A DNA stretch of 64,000 nt, from positions 806,001 through 870,000 of the forward strand of contig NZ_CP026730.1 of assembly GCF_003369795.1 (NCBI RefSeq), written 5' to 3'. The notes under the pieces are model-generated. The model saw nothing but the letters and a program-made list of their open reading frames with translations. It ran no database searches and was not told where the DNA came from. Source of the DNA: Streptomyces sp. CB09001. Its GTDB lineage: Bacteria; Actinomycetota; Actinomycetes; Streptomycetales; Streptomycetaceae. Made by a program: the position numbers and the translations under genes. Of this stretch, positions 45,557-54,430 are shown piece after piece (position 1 is the first letter of the stretch; each line of letters begins with the position of its first letter).

Positions 45557-46414
45557 TCAGAGCCGGCAGGCGTGGATGGCCGTGGTCAGGATGGCCCGGG
45601 CGCCGATCTCGTACAGGTCGTCCATGATCCGCTGGGCCTCCTTGGCCGGGACCATCGCGCGGACGGCGACCCAGCCCTCGTTGTGCAGCGGGGAGACGGT
45701 CGGGGACTCCAGGCCGGGGGTGAGCGCGACGGCCTTCTCCAGCTGCTCCACCCGGCAGTCGTAGTCCATCATCACGTAGGTCCGGGCCACCAGGACGCCC
45801 TGGAGGCGGCGCAGGAACTGCTGGACCTTGGGCTCGGTGGTCTCGTCGGGCTCCGCGTCCGAGCGGCGGATCACGACGGCCTCGGACTTCATGATGGGCT
45901 CGCCGAAGACCTCCAGGCCCGCGTTGCGCAGGGAGGTGCCGGTCTCCACGACGTCCGCGATGACCTCGGCGACGCCCAGCTCGATGGCGGTCTCGACGGC
46001 GCCGTCCAGGTGGACGACGGAGGCGTCGACGCCCCGGTCGGCCAGGTGGGCGGCGACGATGCCCTCGTAGGAGGTGGCGACGGTGCGGCCCTTGAGGTCG
46101 TCGATGCCGTTCGCGGTGCCGGGCTTGCCGGCGAAGCGGAAGGTGGAGCGGGCGAAGCCGAGCGGGAGGATCTCCTCGGCGTGTGCTCCGGAGTCGACCA
46201 GCAGGTCGCGGCCGGTGATGCCGATGTCGAGCTTGCCGGAGGAGACGTAGATCGCGATGTCGCGGGGGCGGAGGTAGAAGAACTCGACCTCGTTGACCGG
46301 GTCGACGATCCGCAGTTCCTTGGACTCGCGGCGCTGCTGGTAGCCGGCCTCATGCAGCATCTCCCCCGCGGGGCCTGACAGGGAACCCTTGTTGGGGACG
46401 GCGATGCGCAGCAT
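45557..46414 (-). CDS. hisG: ATP phosphoribosyltransferase HisG (long form)
   Basis: 285 residues: the long, self-regulated HisG. Catalytic part: MLRIAVPNKGSLSGPAGEMLHEAGY, LDIGITGRDLLVDSG, and the PRPP-binding loop EVIADVVETGTSLRNAGLEVFGEP. The C-terminal regulatory domain (YVMMDYDCRVEQLEKAVALTPGLESPTVSPLHNEGWVAVRAMV) binds histidine for feedback inhibition, so no HisZ is needed. It catalyses the first step of histidine synthesis, ATP + PRPP to phosphoribosyl-ATP. AAGGAAG lies eight bases before the ATG. It is 47 bp downstream of hisE, the enzyme of the next step. Confidence 0.97.
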   Translation of the reverse strand: MLRIAVPNKGSLSGPAGEMLHEAGYQQRRESKELRIVDPVNEVEFFYLRPRDIAIYVSSGKLDIGITGRDLLVDSGAHAEEILPLGFARSTFRFAGKPGTANGIDDLKGRTVATSYEGIVAAHLADRGVDASVVHLDGAVETAIELGVAEVIADVVETGTSLRNAGLEVFGEPIMKSEAVVIRRSDAEPDETTEPKVQQFLRRLQGVLVARTYVMMDYDCRVEQLEKAVALTPGLESPTVSPLHNEGWVAVRAMVPAKEAQRIMDDLYEIGARAILTTAIHACRL

Positions 46415-46461
46415 GAGGTCGGCTTCCTTTGTGTGAAGGGGTGGAGAGAAGGGGTCCGGCT

Positions 46462-46734
46462 TTACAGGTGGGCGTAGACGTCGTCCAGGGAGATGCCGCG
46501 GGCGACCATCATCACCTGGACGTGGTACAGCAGCTGGGAGATCTCCTCGGCCGCCGCGTCCTTGCCCTCGTACTCGGCGGCCATCCAGACCTCGGCGGCC
46601 TCCTCGACGACCTTCTTGCCGATGGCATGGACCCCCTTGTCCACCAGTTCGGCGGTGCGGGAGGTGGCGGGGTCGCCGTTGGCTGCCTTGTGCTGGAGCT
46701 CGGTGAACAGCTCCTCGAAAGTCTTCTTGGACAT
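46462..46734 (-). CDS. hisE: Phosphoribosyl-ATP diphosphatase HisE
   Basis: 90 residues, the normal size of a stand-alone HisE. The MazG-like metal site is present in [32 protein letters not shown]. It hydrolyses phosphoribosyl-ATP to phosphoribosyl-AMP, the second histidine step. ATG 46734 (MSKKTFEEL) is the family start; an in-frame GTG four codons upstream is less likely. It lies 34 bp after ribH and 47 bp before hisG, so histidine genes continue the riboflavin operon. TAAAGT ten bases upstream could be a -10 for a separate, nearly leaderless promoter. Confidence 0.96.
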   Translation of the reverse strand: MSKKTFEELFTELQHKAANGDPATSRTAELVDKGVHAIGKKVVEEAAEVWMAAEYEGKDAAAEEISQLLYHVQVMMVARGISLDDVYAHL

Positions 46735-46768
46735 GGTGCCGCCCACTTTACGCGTAGTGCCGACCGGC

Positions 46769-47254
46769 CTAGCGCCACGGTTCGGATACCGAGCGGAGCG
46801 TGGCCGCCGTGGCGACGGCCGCGGTCACCGCCTCGTGGCCCTTGTCCTCGCTGGAGCCCTCGATACCGGCCCGGTCCAGGGCCTGCTCCTCGGTGTCGCA
46901 GGTGAGGACGCCGAAGCCGACGGGGACGCCGGTCTCGACGGAGACCTGGACCAGGCCCTGGGTGACGCCCTGGCAGACGTAGTCGAAGTGGGGGGTACCG
47001 CCGCGGATGACGACGCCGAGGGCGACGATCGCGTCGTAGCCGCGGCCCGCGAGGACCTTGGCGACCACCGGCAGTTCGAAGCTGCCGGGGACCCTGAGCA
47101 GGGTCGGCTCGTCGATCCCCAGCTCGTGCAGGGCGCGCAGGGCGCCGTCCACCAGTCCGTCCATCACCTTGTCGTGCCACTGCGACGCGATCACGGCGAC
47201 CCTGAGGTCCCCGACGTTGCGTACGGACAGTTCCGGTGCACCCTTGCCGCTCAC
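46769..47254 (-). CDS. ribH: 6,7-dimethyl-8-ribityllumazine synthase RibH
   Basis: 161 residues. Conserved substrate motifs are present: [35 protein letters not shown] and the catalytic His region [22 protein letters not shown]. It condenses ribitylaminouracil with 3,4-dihydroxybutanone phosphate to lumazine; members form pentamers or 60-mer capsids. The start is GTG with GAGGAG five bases upstream. It follows ribBA by 21 bp in the FMN riboswitch-controlled operon. Confidence 0.97.
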   Translation of the reverse strand: MSGKGAPELSVRNVGDLRVAVIASQWHDKVMDGLVDGALRALHELGIDEPTLLRVPGSFELPVVAKVLAGRGYDAIVALGVVIRGGTPHFDYVCQGVTQGLVQVSVETGVPVGFGVLTCDTEEQALDRAGIEGSSEDKGHEAVTAAVATAATLRSVSEPWR

Positions 47255-47275
47255 GTGTCTCCTCGTAGTACTTGC

Positions 47276-48565
47276 TTACTGGTTGCCGCAGGTGGACACG
47301 GGGGTCGTGTCCAGCCAGGGCAGGTCGTGTCCCATCCGGTCCCGCTTGGTGCGCAGGTAGCGGAGGTTGTGCTCGCCGGCCTGGACGGGCATGGGCTCGC
47401 GGCCGGTGACCGTGATGCCGTGCCGTTCCAGGGCGTCGCTCTTGTCCGGGTTGTTGGTCATGAGGCGAACGGCGCGCACGCCCAGGTCCTGGAGGATCTG
47501 GGCGCCGGCGCCGTAGTCGCGGGCGTCGGCGGGCAGGCCGAGTTCCAGGTTGGCGTCGAGGGTGTCGCGGCCGCGCTCCTGGAGTTCGTAGGCGCGCAGC
47601 TTGGACATCAGGCCGATGCCGCGCCCCTCGTGGCCGCGCAGGTAGACGACGACTCCCCGGCCCTCGGCCTGGATGCGGTCCAGGGAGGCGTCGAGCTGGG
47701 GGCCGCAGTCGCAGCGCTGGGAGCCGAAGACGTCGCCGGTGAGGCACTCGGAGTGGACGCGGACCAGGACGTCCCGGCCGTCGCCGATCTCGCCGTGCAC
47801 GAGGGCGATGTGCTCGACGCCGTCGACCGTGGAGCGGTAGCCGTAGGCCGTGAACTCGCCGTGCTTCGTCGGCAGTCGGACCTCGGCCTCGCGGCGGACG
47901 GTGGGCTCCTCGGTGCGCCGGTAGGCGATGAGGTCCTCGATGGAGATGATCGTCAGGCCGTGCTTGCGGGCGAACGGGATCAGCTCGGGCAGTCGCAGCA
48001 TGCGCCCGTCCTCGCCGGCGATCTCCACGATGGCGCCGGCCGGGCGCAGTCCCGCGAGGCGGGCCAGGTCGACGGCGGCCTCGGTGTGGCCGTTGCGGAC
48101 GAGCACGCCGCCGGGCCGGGCGCGCAGCGGGAAGACGTGCCCGGGGCGGACCAGGTCGGCGGGTTCGGCGGTGCCGCCCGCCAGGAGCCGGAGGGTGGTG
48201 GCGCGGTCGGCGGCGGAGATGCCGGTGGTGACGCCGTGCGCGGCGCCGGCGTCCACGGAGACGGTGAAGGCGGTCTTCATCGACTCGGTGTTGTCGTCGA
48301 CCATCTGCGGGAGCCGGAGCCGGTCCAGTTCCGCGCCCTCCATGGGGGCGCAGATCAGGCCGCGGCACTCGGTCATCATGAAGGCGACGATCTCCTCGGT
48401 CGCCTTCTCGGCGGCGATGACGAGGTCGCCCTCGTTCTCACGGTTCTCGTCGTCGACGACCACGACGGGGCGGCCCGCGGCGATGTCCGCGACGGCCTGC
48501 TCGACGGGGTCGAGGACGAGGTCCTCGGGGCCTTCGGGGCTGTAGAGGATGGGTGCCGTGCTCAT
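47276..48565 (-). CDS. ribBA: RibBA: 3,4-dihydroxybutanone-4-phosphate synthase / GTP cyclohydrolase II
   Basis: 429 residues, a two-domain fusion. The N-terminal RibB half has [21 protein letters not shown] (metal and substrate site) and [12 protein letters not shown]. The C-terminal RibA half has the zinc-binding Cys triad in [18 protein letters not shown] and the GTP site [20 protein letters not shown]. It makes both riboflavin precursors, from ribulose-5-phosphate and from GTP. The ATG at 48565 overlaps the stop of the ribM gene (ATGA). It is the third gene of the riboflavin operon and is followed 21 bp later by ribH. The variable tail ends [14 protein letters not shown]. Confidence 0.97.
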   Translation of the reverse strand: MSTAPILYSPEGPEDLVLDPVEQAVADIAAGRPVVVVDDENRENEGDLVIAAEKATEEIVAFMMTECRGLICAPMEGAELDRLRLPQMVDDNTESMKTAFTVSVDAGAAHGVTTGISAADRATTLRLLAGGTAEPADLVRPGHVFPLRARPGGVLVRNGHTEAAVDLARLAGLRPAGAIVEIAGEDGRMLRLPELIPFARKHGLTIISIEDLIAYRRTEEPTVRREAEVRLPTKHGEFTAYGYRSTVDGVEHIALVHGEIGDGRDVLVRVHSECLTGDVFGSQRCDCGPQLDASLDRIQAEGRGVVVYLRGHEGRGIGLMSKLRAYELQERGRDTLDANLELGLPADARDYGAGAQILQDLGVRAVRLMTNNPDKSDALERHGITVTGREPMPVQAGEHNLRYLRTKRDRMGHDLPWLDTTPVSTCGNQ

Positions 48566-49206
48566 GCGGGCGCTCCTTCCGGGAGGGGGCGGGCCGCGTT
48601 GCGGGAGCGCAGCCACCAGTCGCGCAGGCCCCACAGGACGAGCGCGCCGTAGAGGACGTAGACGAAGCCGGAGAAGGCGAAGCCGTTGGCGAAGTTCAGC
48701 GGGACGCCGACGAGGTCGACCAGCAGCCAGGCGAACCAGAACTCGACCATGCCGCGGGCCTGGGCGTACATGGCGACGACGGTGCCGACGAAGATGTACG
48801 CGTCCGGCCAGGGGTCCCAGGACAGGGTGGGGAAGGCGGTGAACAGGCCGCCGACCGCGAGGGTGCCGACGGCGGCCGCGGCGGCCAGCGCGGCGCGTTC
48901 GCGCCAGGTGGCGAACCGTACGGCGACGGAGCCGTCCTGGGTCTGCTGCCGGCCGCGGTTCCACTGCCAGAAGCCCCAGGCGGCGACGACCATGACGACG
49001 ATCTGCTTGCCGGCGCTGCCGGAGAGGTGGGCGGTGGCGAAGGCCGCGAAGAGGACGAGGCCGGAGGCGAACTGCACGGGCCAGGTCCAGATCGAGCGCC
49101 GCCAGCCGAGGGCCAGGCCGAGCAGACCGATCACGTTGCCGATCATGTCCGACCACTTGATGTGCTGGTCGAAGAGCGTGAACGCCTCGGAGTTGAGCCA
49201 GTTCAC
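48562..49206 (-). CDS. ribM: RibM, PnuC-family riboflavin transporter
   Basis: 214 residues with six to seven hydrophobic segments. PnuC-family features include [42 protein letters not shown] and a Trp-rich C-terminal half ([40 protein letters not shown]). PnuC proteins move nicotinamide riboside or thiamine, but the member placed inside FMN-riboswitch rib operons of Streptomyces and Corynebacterium is RibM, a facilitator of riboflavin uptake. The GTG start overlaps the ribE stop (GTGA) and its own stop overlaps the ribBA start (ATGA), so it is tightly coupled on both sides. The substrate is inferred from this context. Confidence 0.9.
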   Translation of the reverse strand: MNWLNSEAFTLFDQHIKWSDMIGNVIGLLGLALGWRRSIWTWPVQFASGLVLFAAFATAHLSGSAGKQIVVMVVAAWGFWQWNRGRQQTQDGSVAVRFATWRERAALAAAAAVGTLAVGGLFTAFPTLSWDPWPDAYIFVGTVVAMYAQARGMVEFWFAWLLVDLVGVPLNFANGFAFSGFVYVLYGALVLWGLRDWWLRSRNAARPLPEGAPA

Positions 49207-49805
49207 TTGGTACTCCCCTGGGCTCCGAGCAGCCGCTCGACGTACTTGGCGATGACGTCGACCTCGAGGTTGACCGGGTCGCCGGGCTGCTTGATGCCCA
49301 GCGTGGTCAGGGCGAGGGTGGTGGGGATGAGGCTGACGGTGAAGAAGTCGGGTCCCGCGTCGACGACGGTGAGGCTGATGCCGTCGACGGTGATGGAGCC
49401 CTTCTGCACGACGTAGCGGGCGAGGGCGGCGGGCAGGGAGATCTTGACGATCTCCCAGTGCTCGGAGGGCTTGCGCTCCAGGATCTCGCCGGTGCCGTCG
49501 ACGTGGCCCTGCACGATGTGCCCGCCGAGCCGGGCGCCGACGGCGGTGGGGCGCTCCAGGTTGACGCGGGAGCCGACGGCGAGGGCGCCGAGGGTGGAGC
49601 GGTTGAGGGTCTCGGCCATGACGTCGGCGGTGAACGCGTCGCCCTCGTGGTCGACGACCGTGAGGCAGACGCCGTTGACGGCGATCGAGTCGCCGTGCCG
49701 GGCGCCTTCGGTGACCGCGGGGCCGCGCACGCGGAAGCGACAGGCGTCGTCGAGCGTCTCGACTGCGGTGATCTCGCCCAGCTCTTCGACGATTCCGGTG
49801 AACAC
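49203..49805 (-). CDS. ribE: Riboflavin synthase alpha subunit RibE
   Basis: 200 residues with the internal repeat of riboflavin synthase: two lumazine-binding domains, each starting near [10 protein letters not shown] and [16 protein letters not shown], and each containing [12 protein letters not shown] or [12 protein letters not shown]. It dismutates two lumazines to riboflavin and ribitylaminouracil. The start is GTG with AGGAGG eight bases upstream. First gene of the operon, downstream of the FMN riboswitch. Named ribC in some Streptomyces annotations. Confidence 0.97.
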   Translation of the reverse strand: MFTGIVEELGEITAVETLDDACRFRVRGPAVTEGARHGDSIAVNGVCLTVVDHEGDAFTADVMAETLNRSTLGALAVGSRVNLERPTAVGARLGGHIVQGHVDGTGEILERKPSEHWEIVKISLPAALARYVVQKGSITVDGISLTVVDAGPDFFTVSLIPTTLALTTLGIKQPGDPVNLEVDVIAKYVERLLGAQGSTK

Positions 49806-49897
49806 TTCCCGGGTCCTCCTGCCTCTTCGGGCACGGACTCCGGGGCTGTCGGAACGACAGAGTCACGAACGAGGACACCGGGAGCGACGCCGCACAG

Positions 49898-49920
49898 GGC
49901 GCACCCCTGAGGGGCACGCC
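49898..49920 (-). terminator. Possible expression-platform hairpin of the rib leader
   Basis: On the minus strand GGCG-x2-CCCC and GGGG-x2-CGCC pair around a 3-base loop, between the FMN aptamer and ribE. It could be the terminator switched by the riboswitch, but it lacks a U-tract and I see no clear antiterminator, so translational control at the AGGAGG is the alternative. Confidence 0.35.
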
Positions 49921-49955
49921 CAGAAATCGGCGGCGCGCACGTATGCTCGCCCGCC

Positions 49956-50082
49956 GCGCACTGCCTCCCATCCGGACTTTAACCGTCGGTCCAGGAATTT
50001 CACCTGGTCAACCGGTCGCTGGAAGCGACCGGGTCGCGGACTGTAACCGCCGGTTCGGACTTTCACCGACCCCGGAGTGCGC
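49956..50082 (-). promoter_or_regulatory. FMN riboswitch (RFN element)
   Basis: The minus strand has the invariant FMN aptamer blocks in order: GGGGTCGGTGAAAGTCCGAA, then CCGGCGGTTACAGTCCGCGA, a variable GGTCGC/GCGACC hairpin, CCAGGTGAAATTCCTGG, ACCGACGGTTAAAGTCCGGA and GGGAGGCAGTGCGC. The outer P1 helix pairs AGTGCGC with GCGCACT at the two ends. FMN binding should turn down expression of ribE-ribM-ribBA-ribH. The aptamer ends about 150 bases before ribE. Its promoter is not clear. Confidence 0.95.
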
Positions 50083-50227
50083 TGCTTCTGGTACACGGCC
50101 AGTGTGCCACGACTGGTCCCCGTCCATGCGAACGGAGGGTGTGGAGTGGCTCACAGAACGCTCTTCCCGCGACCGGGGCCAACTGTCGCGGCCACCCCAA
50201 CCGGGCGACCGTCCAGCCGCGTTGAGA

Positions 50228-50264
50228 TTGGTCCATACCTATGGACTCACTGGTCTAGTCCTCT
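50228..50264. promoter_or_regulatory. Two DasR-type (dre) sites upstream of chiI
   Basis: ATTGGTCCATACCTAT (50228-50243) and ACTGGTCTAGTCCTCT (50249-50264) resemble the DasR consensus. The second is nearly identical to the second chiD site, and the two sites lie in the same order and spacing class as at chiD. Confidence 0.78.
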
Positions 50265-50271
50265 CTAGGGT
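50242..50271 (+). promoter_or_regulatory. chiI promoter
   Basis: TGGACT (50242-50247), 18 bp, TAGGGT (50266-50271), about 30 bp before the chiI start. The second dre site fills the spacer, the same arrangement as in front of chiD. Confidence 0.6.
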
Positions 50272-50301
50272 CTGCGCAACTTCCGTGGAGAGGAACCGAC
50301 T

Positions 50302-52671
50302 GTGCCTTCCCCGTCACGCTCCAGATCCCGCCACAGAGCGGGGCCGGCCCTGTTCGCGGCCGTCGCCGCCGTCGCCGGCCTCCTGCTCGCCGGTCTCCCG
50401 GCGACCGCGTCGCAAGCCGCCGACCAGGAGTCCTGTCGCCCCGACGGGCTCTACGAGACCCCCGGCGTCGACGTCCCCTACTGCTCGGTCTACGACGCCG
50501 ACGGCAGGGAGAGGATGGGCGCCGACCACCCGCGCCGGGTGATCGGGTACTTCACCGGCTGGCGCACGGGCAAGGACGGCAAGCCGGCCTACCTCGCCTC
50601 GGACATCCCGTGGGACAAGGTCACCCACATCAACTACGCCTTCGCGCACGTCGACGGCGGCAACCGGCTCTCCGTGGGCGCGGACGGCGAGAAGAACGCG
50701 GCGACCGGCATGACCTGGCCCGGGGTCGAGGGCGCCGAGATGGATCCCGGCCTCCCCTACAAGGGCCACTTCAACCTGCTCAACAAGTTCAAGAAGCAGC
50801 ACCCGGACGTCAAGACGATGATCTCGGTGGGCGGCTGGGCGGAGACGGGCGGCTACTTCGCGGACGACGGCTCGCGCGTGGACTCGGGCGGCTTCTACTC
50901 GATGGCCACCAACGCCGACGGCTCGGTCAACCGGGCCGGCATCGACACCTTCGCGGACTCGGCCGTCGACTTCGTCCGGAAGTACGGCTTCAACGGCGTC
51001 GACATCGACTACGAGTACCCGACGACGATGAAGGACGCGGGCAACCCGCTCGACTGGTCCTTCGCGGGCGGCCGCCGGGCCGGGCTGGTCAAGGGCTACG
51101 CGGCGCTGATGAAGACGCTGCGCGAGAAGCTGGACCGCGCGGGCGCCGCGGACGGCAGGCACTACCTGCTCTCCGTCGCCGCGCCGTCCTCCGGATACCT
51201 GCTGCGCGGCATGGAGACCTTCCAGGTCCAGAAGTACCTGGACTACGTCAACATCATGTCCTACGACCTGCACGGCGCCTGGAACGAGTACGTCGGCCCG
51301 AACGCCTCGCTCTTCGACGACGGCAAGGACGCCGAGCTGGCCGCCGCGGGCGTCTACGGCAGCGCCCAGTACGGCGGCATCGGCTACCTCAACACCGACT
51401 GGGCCTACCACTACTTCCGCGGCTCGATGCCGGCCGGCCGCATCAACATCGGCCTGCCGTACTACACGCGCGGCCACAAGAACGTCCAGGGCGGCACCGA
51501 CGGCCTGTGGGGCAAGGCCTCCGCGTCCACCTGCCCGGCGGGCTCCGGTCTGACCAAGTGCGGTGACGGCGCCGTCGGCATCGACAACCTCTGGCACGAC
51601 CTCGACACCAACGGCAAGGAGTCCCCGGCGGGCTCCAACCCGATGTGGCACGCCAAGAACCTGGAGAAGGGCATCGTCGGCGACTACGTCACCGACTACG
51701 GCTTCCCGGCGGACACGAAGCTGACGGGCTCCTACGCCCGCGAGTACGACTCGACGCTGGTCGCCCCCTGGCTGTGGAACGCCGAGAAGAAGGTGTTCCT
51801 GTCCACCGAGGACGAGCAGTCGGTCGGGACCAAGGCCGACTACGTGGTGGACCGCGGCATCGGCGGCGCGATGATCTGGGAGCTGGCCGGCGACTACGGC
51901 TGGAACGCCGCCAAGGGCCAGTACGAGATGGGCGACACCCTCACCTCGCTGATGTACGACACGTTCAGGTCGGCCGCGCCGTACGGCGCGAAGAAGTCGA
52001 ACGCGGACCTGCCGGCGCAGGCCGTGGACGTGGACGTGGAGTTCACCGACTTCAAGCTGGGCGACTCCAACTACCCGATCACGCCCAAGCTGCGGATCAC
52101 CAACAACACGAAGAGCGCGCTGCCGGCCGGCACGGAGTTCCAGTTCGACTACGGGACCTCGGCCCCGGGGAACGCCTCCGACCAGTCGGGTTTCGGCACC
52201 AAGGTCATCCACAGCGACCACACGGGCGGCAACGCGGGCGGTCTGAAGGGTGACTTCCACCGGGTGTCGCTGAAGCTGCCGGCGTGGCAGTCGCTGGCGC
52301 CGGGCGCGACCGTCGACCTGGCGTTCAACTACTACCTGCCCGTGTCGACCCCGTCGAACTGGACGGTCACGATCGGCGGCACGGCGTACGCCCTGGCCGG
52401 CGACCTCGCCCGGGATACGACCGTGGTGGACCCCGGGACGCAGACGCCCACCCCCACGCCCACGGGCACCGAGTCCCCTGGGCCGAGCCCCAGCCCGACG
52501 GGCGGCGCCGGGCAGTGCACGGCCCCCGCCTGGGACACGGCCTCGTCGTACGGCGGCGGCACCACGGTGTCCCACCAGGGGCACACGTGGAAGTCCAAGT
52601 GGTGGACGAAGGGCGAGGAGCCCGGAACCACCGGTGAATGGGGTGTCTGGCAGGACCTCGGCGCCTGCTGA
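50302..52671 (+). CDS. chiI: Secreted multidomain family 18 chitinase with chitin-binding module (ChiI-like)
   Basis: 789 residues. Sec signal peptide (SRSRHRAGPALFAAVAAVAGLLLAGLPATASQA). GH18 domain about 70-560, with SVGGWAETGGYF and the active site NGVDIDYEYP (catalytic Glu238; the first Asp of DGxDxDxE is Asn here). A beta-sandwich domain follows at about 570-710 (QAVDVDVEFTDFKLGDSNYPITPKLRITNNTKSALPAG, WTVTIGGTAYAL). After a Thr/Pro linker comes a C-terminal CBM5/12 chitin-binding module with its aromatic pattern (APAWDTASSYGGGTTVSHQGHTWKSKWWTKGEEPG). It degrades chitin outside the cell and is predicted to be DasR-controlled. GTG start, AGAGGA eight bases upstream. The name comes from position (SCO1444, from memory). 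Confidence 0.9.
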   Translation: MPSPSRSRSRHRAGPALFAAVAAVAGLLLAGLPATASQAADQESCRPDGLYETPGVDVPYCSVYDADGRERMGADHPRRVIGYFTGWRTGKDGKPAYLASDIPWDKVTHINYAFAHVDGGNRLSVGADGEKNAATGMTWPGVEGAEMDPGLPYKGHFNLLNKFKKQHPDVKTMISVGGWAETGGYFADDGSRVDSGGFYSMATNADGSVNRAGIDTFADSAVDFVRKYGFNGVDIDYEYPTTMKDAGNPLDWSFAGGRRAGLVKGYAALMKTLREKLDRAGAADGRHYLLSVAAPSSGYLLRGMETFQVQKYLDYVNIMSYDLHGAWNEYVGPNASLFDDGKDAELAAAGVYGSAQYGGIGYLNTDWAYHYFRGSMPAGRINIGLPYYTRGHKNVQGGTDGLWGKASASTCPAGSGLTKCGDGAVGIDNLWHDLDTNGKESPAGSNPMWHAKNLEKGIVGDYVTDYGFPADTKLTGSYAREYDSTLVAPWLWNAEKKVFLSTEDEQSVGTKADYVVDRGIGGAMIWELAGDYGWNAAKGQYEMGDTLTSLMYDTFRSAAPYGAKKSNADLPAQAVDVDVEFTDFKLGDSNYPITPKLRITNNTKSALPAGTEFQFDYGTSAPGNASDQSGFGTKVIHSDHTGGNAGGLKGDFHRVSLKLPAWQSLAPGATVDLAFNYYLPVSTPSNWTVTIGGTAYALAGDLARDTTVVDPGTQTPTPTPTGTESPGPSPSPTGGAGQCTAPAWDTASSYGGGTTVSHQGHTWKSKWWTKGEEPGTTGEWGVWQDLGAC

Positions 52672-52687
52672 CCCCCGCTCGAACGGG

Positions 52688-52725
52688 CCCGGCGGCGGTG
52701 ACGAAGGCCCTTGCCCGCCGCCGGG
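52688..52725 (+). terminator. Terminator of chiI
   Basis: CCCGGCGGCGG (52688-52698) pairs perfectly over 11 bp with CCGCCGCCGGG (52715-52725), 16 bp after the chiI stop. No T-run. Confidence 0.65.
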
Positions 52726-53118
52726 TCCCCCCAACGCACCTGGCCGCATCGGCGCGCCGGCCGCCGGCGGGGGCCCGCCCCCGGACCCGGGCGTCGCGGG
52801 CCGCCACCCCGGTGAGGCCGACGGCCGGGCCGGCCGCGCCCGCCGGGCACCCGCATGGCTCCCGGCCTCCCCCGGCTCCCCCTGCCGGGGGACCCGGGGA
52901 GACGGGCAGCCCGGACGGCCCCGCGACGCCGCCCGTCTTCCCACCGGCACCCGCCGGGCCCGCGGGCGGCGAGTCGCCGCAGGCTGCGTGGGCCACGCGC
53001 GTTTCCCCTGTGGGGGGCGGCCGAGGGATGTCCCCGCACGGGAGGCGGGCGCCCCTCGTCCCGTGTGTGTGGCGGCCGTGTCCGGGCGCGGACGAGTACC
53101 CCGCCGAAGCGTCGCGGG
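52726..53118. other. Non-coding spacer between chiI and the ROK gene
   Basis: 393 bp, very C/G-rich, between convergent genes. Open frames here have no ribosome-binding site or family similarity. I see no RNA gene and no strong repeat. Confidence 0.5.
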
Positions 53119-54318
53119 CTACCGCTCCGGCGGTGCGAAGAGTTCGTCCTGCGCGCGGTCGCGGGCGGTGAGCAGGGCGCCGCGCAGCACCGCGCCGCCG
53201 CCCAGGGTGCTGGGCCGTACCTCCGTGGCCAGCGGTGACATGCGGGTGAGCCGGTGCTGGACGCGGTCGGCGAGGGCGTCGGCACCGGCCCGGCCGATCT
53301 CGCCGGCGAGGACCAGGCAGCCGGGGTCGAGGACGGAGACGACGGCGGCGGCGCCGAGGACGACACGGTCGGCGAGCGCGTCGAGGAACCGCTCGGCGGC
53401 CGGGTCGCTCCCGGACGCCGACCGGCGTACCGCCTCCCGGACCAATGCCGCGGCGTGCGGCTCGGGCCCGACGGGTCGTGCCGTCACGCCGTGCTCCGCC
53501 GCCAGGGCGGTCACCGCCGCCGAGCCCGCCACGGAGTGGAAGCCCCCGTCGCAGTCGGTGGCGGAGGGCAGTCCGGCGGTGCCCGGCACCGGCATGAAGC
53601 CGATCTCGCCCGCGCCCCCGGACACGCCCCGGCGCAGGGTGCCGTCCAGGACCACGGCGGCGCCGATGCCGAGGCCGAGCCAGAGGAGGACGAAGGTGTC
53701 CCGGTCGCGGGCGGCACCGTCGCGCTGTTCGGCCAGGGCGGCGAGGTTGGTCTCGTTCTCGACGCCGACCCGGGCCTCGGGGAACTTCTCCTGGAGCGCG
53801 GCCATCAGCCGGCGATGCCACTCCGGCAGCCCACTGGAGTCCCGGAGTTCACCGCCGACCGGGTCGATCAGGCCGGGCGCGCCGATGCCGACGGTGTGCA
53901 GCCCGTCGGCGCCGGCCTCCTTGACCGCGCGCTCGACCACGCTCACCGCCTGCTCCACCGCGGGACCGGTGCCGGAGTGGTCGTCGATGGGCACGGAGGC
54001 CTCGGCGAGGACCCGGCCGAGCAGGTCGGAGACGAGCACGGCGACGCCTTCGGTGCGCACGTCGAGGGCGGCGAGGTGGGCGCGCCCCGCGACGATGCCG
54101 TACAGCTTGGCGTTGGGTCCGCGGCGCTGCTCGCCCGACTCCCCCGCCACCTCGATCAGTCCTGAGGCGGTGAGGCGTTCGACGAGGTCGGCGACGGTGG
54201 GCCGGGACAGGCCGGTCAGCTGCTTCAACTGCCCTGCCGTCAACGGGCCCTCCCGCTGGAGCAGATGAAGGGCGAGCCGGTCGTTGATGGCCCGGGCGGT
54301 GCTCGGGGATGCGGGCAT
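53119..54318 (-). CDS. ROK family transcriptional regulator
   Basis: 399 residues. N-terminal winged helix of MarR-like type (AINDRLALHLLQREGPLTAGQLKQLTGLSRPTVADLVERLTASGLIEVAG) fused to a sugar-kinase-like ROK domain (ALDVRTEGVAVLVSDLLG, GIGAPGLIDPVGG, WLGLGIGAAVVLDGTLRRGVSGGAGEIGFMPV). The usual zinc-site region CxCGxxGC is not conserved (CDGGFHSVAGS), so metal binding and kinase function are doubtful. ROK regulators respond to sugars. ATG 54318 has GGAAGGA about eight bases upstream. Divergent from an MFS transporter across 112 bp with an 8-bp inverted repeat, which is its probable operator and target. Confidence 0.87.
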   Translation of the reverse strand: MPASPSTARAINDRLALHLLQREGPLTAGQLKQLTGLSRPTVADLVERLTASGLIEVAGESGEQRRGPNAKLYGIVAGRAHLAALDVRTEGVAVLVSDLLGRVLAEASVPIDDHSGTGPAVEQAVSVVERAVKEAGADGLHTVGIGAPGLIDPVGGELRDSSGLPEWHRRLMAALQEKFPEARVGVENETNLAALAEQRDGAARDRDTFVLLWLGLGIGAAVVLDGTLRRGVSGGAGEIGFMPVPGTAGLPSATDCDGGFHSVAGSAAVTALAAEHGVTARPVGPEPHAAALVREAVRRSASGSDPAAERFLDALADRVVLGAAAVVSVLDPGCLVLAGEIGRAGADALADRVQHRLTRMSPLATEVRPSTLGGGAVLRGALLTARDRAQDELFAPPER

Positions 54319-54371
54319 GCCGGGATCCTTCCAGATCGGCGGCACGGAGGCCCGCGCCGGTAATCCACTAT

Positions 54372-54394
54372 CTATCAGGCAGGCTCCCTGATAG
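54372..54394. promoter_or_regulatory. Probable ROK regulator operator
   Basis: CTATCAGG (54372-54379) and CCTGATAG (54387-54394) are perfect inverted 8-mers separated by 7 bp. They are extended by near-matching bases (AACTATCAGG-type arms, 9 of 10). The site is in the middle of the divergent region between the ROK gene and the MFS gene. Confidence 0.65.
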
Positions 54395-54430
54395 TTTACG
54401 CCGCGACCTGCAGACACGGAGGGGTGGACC

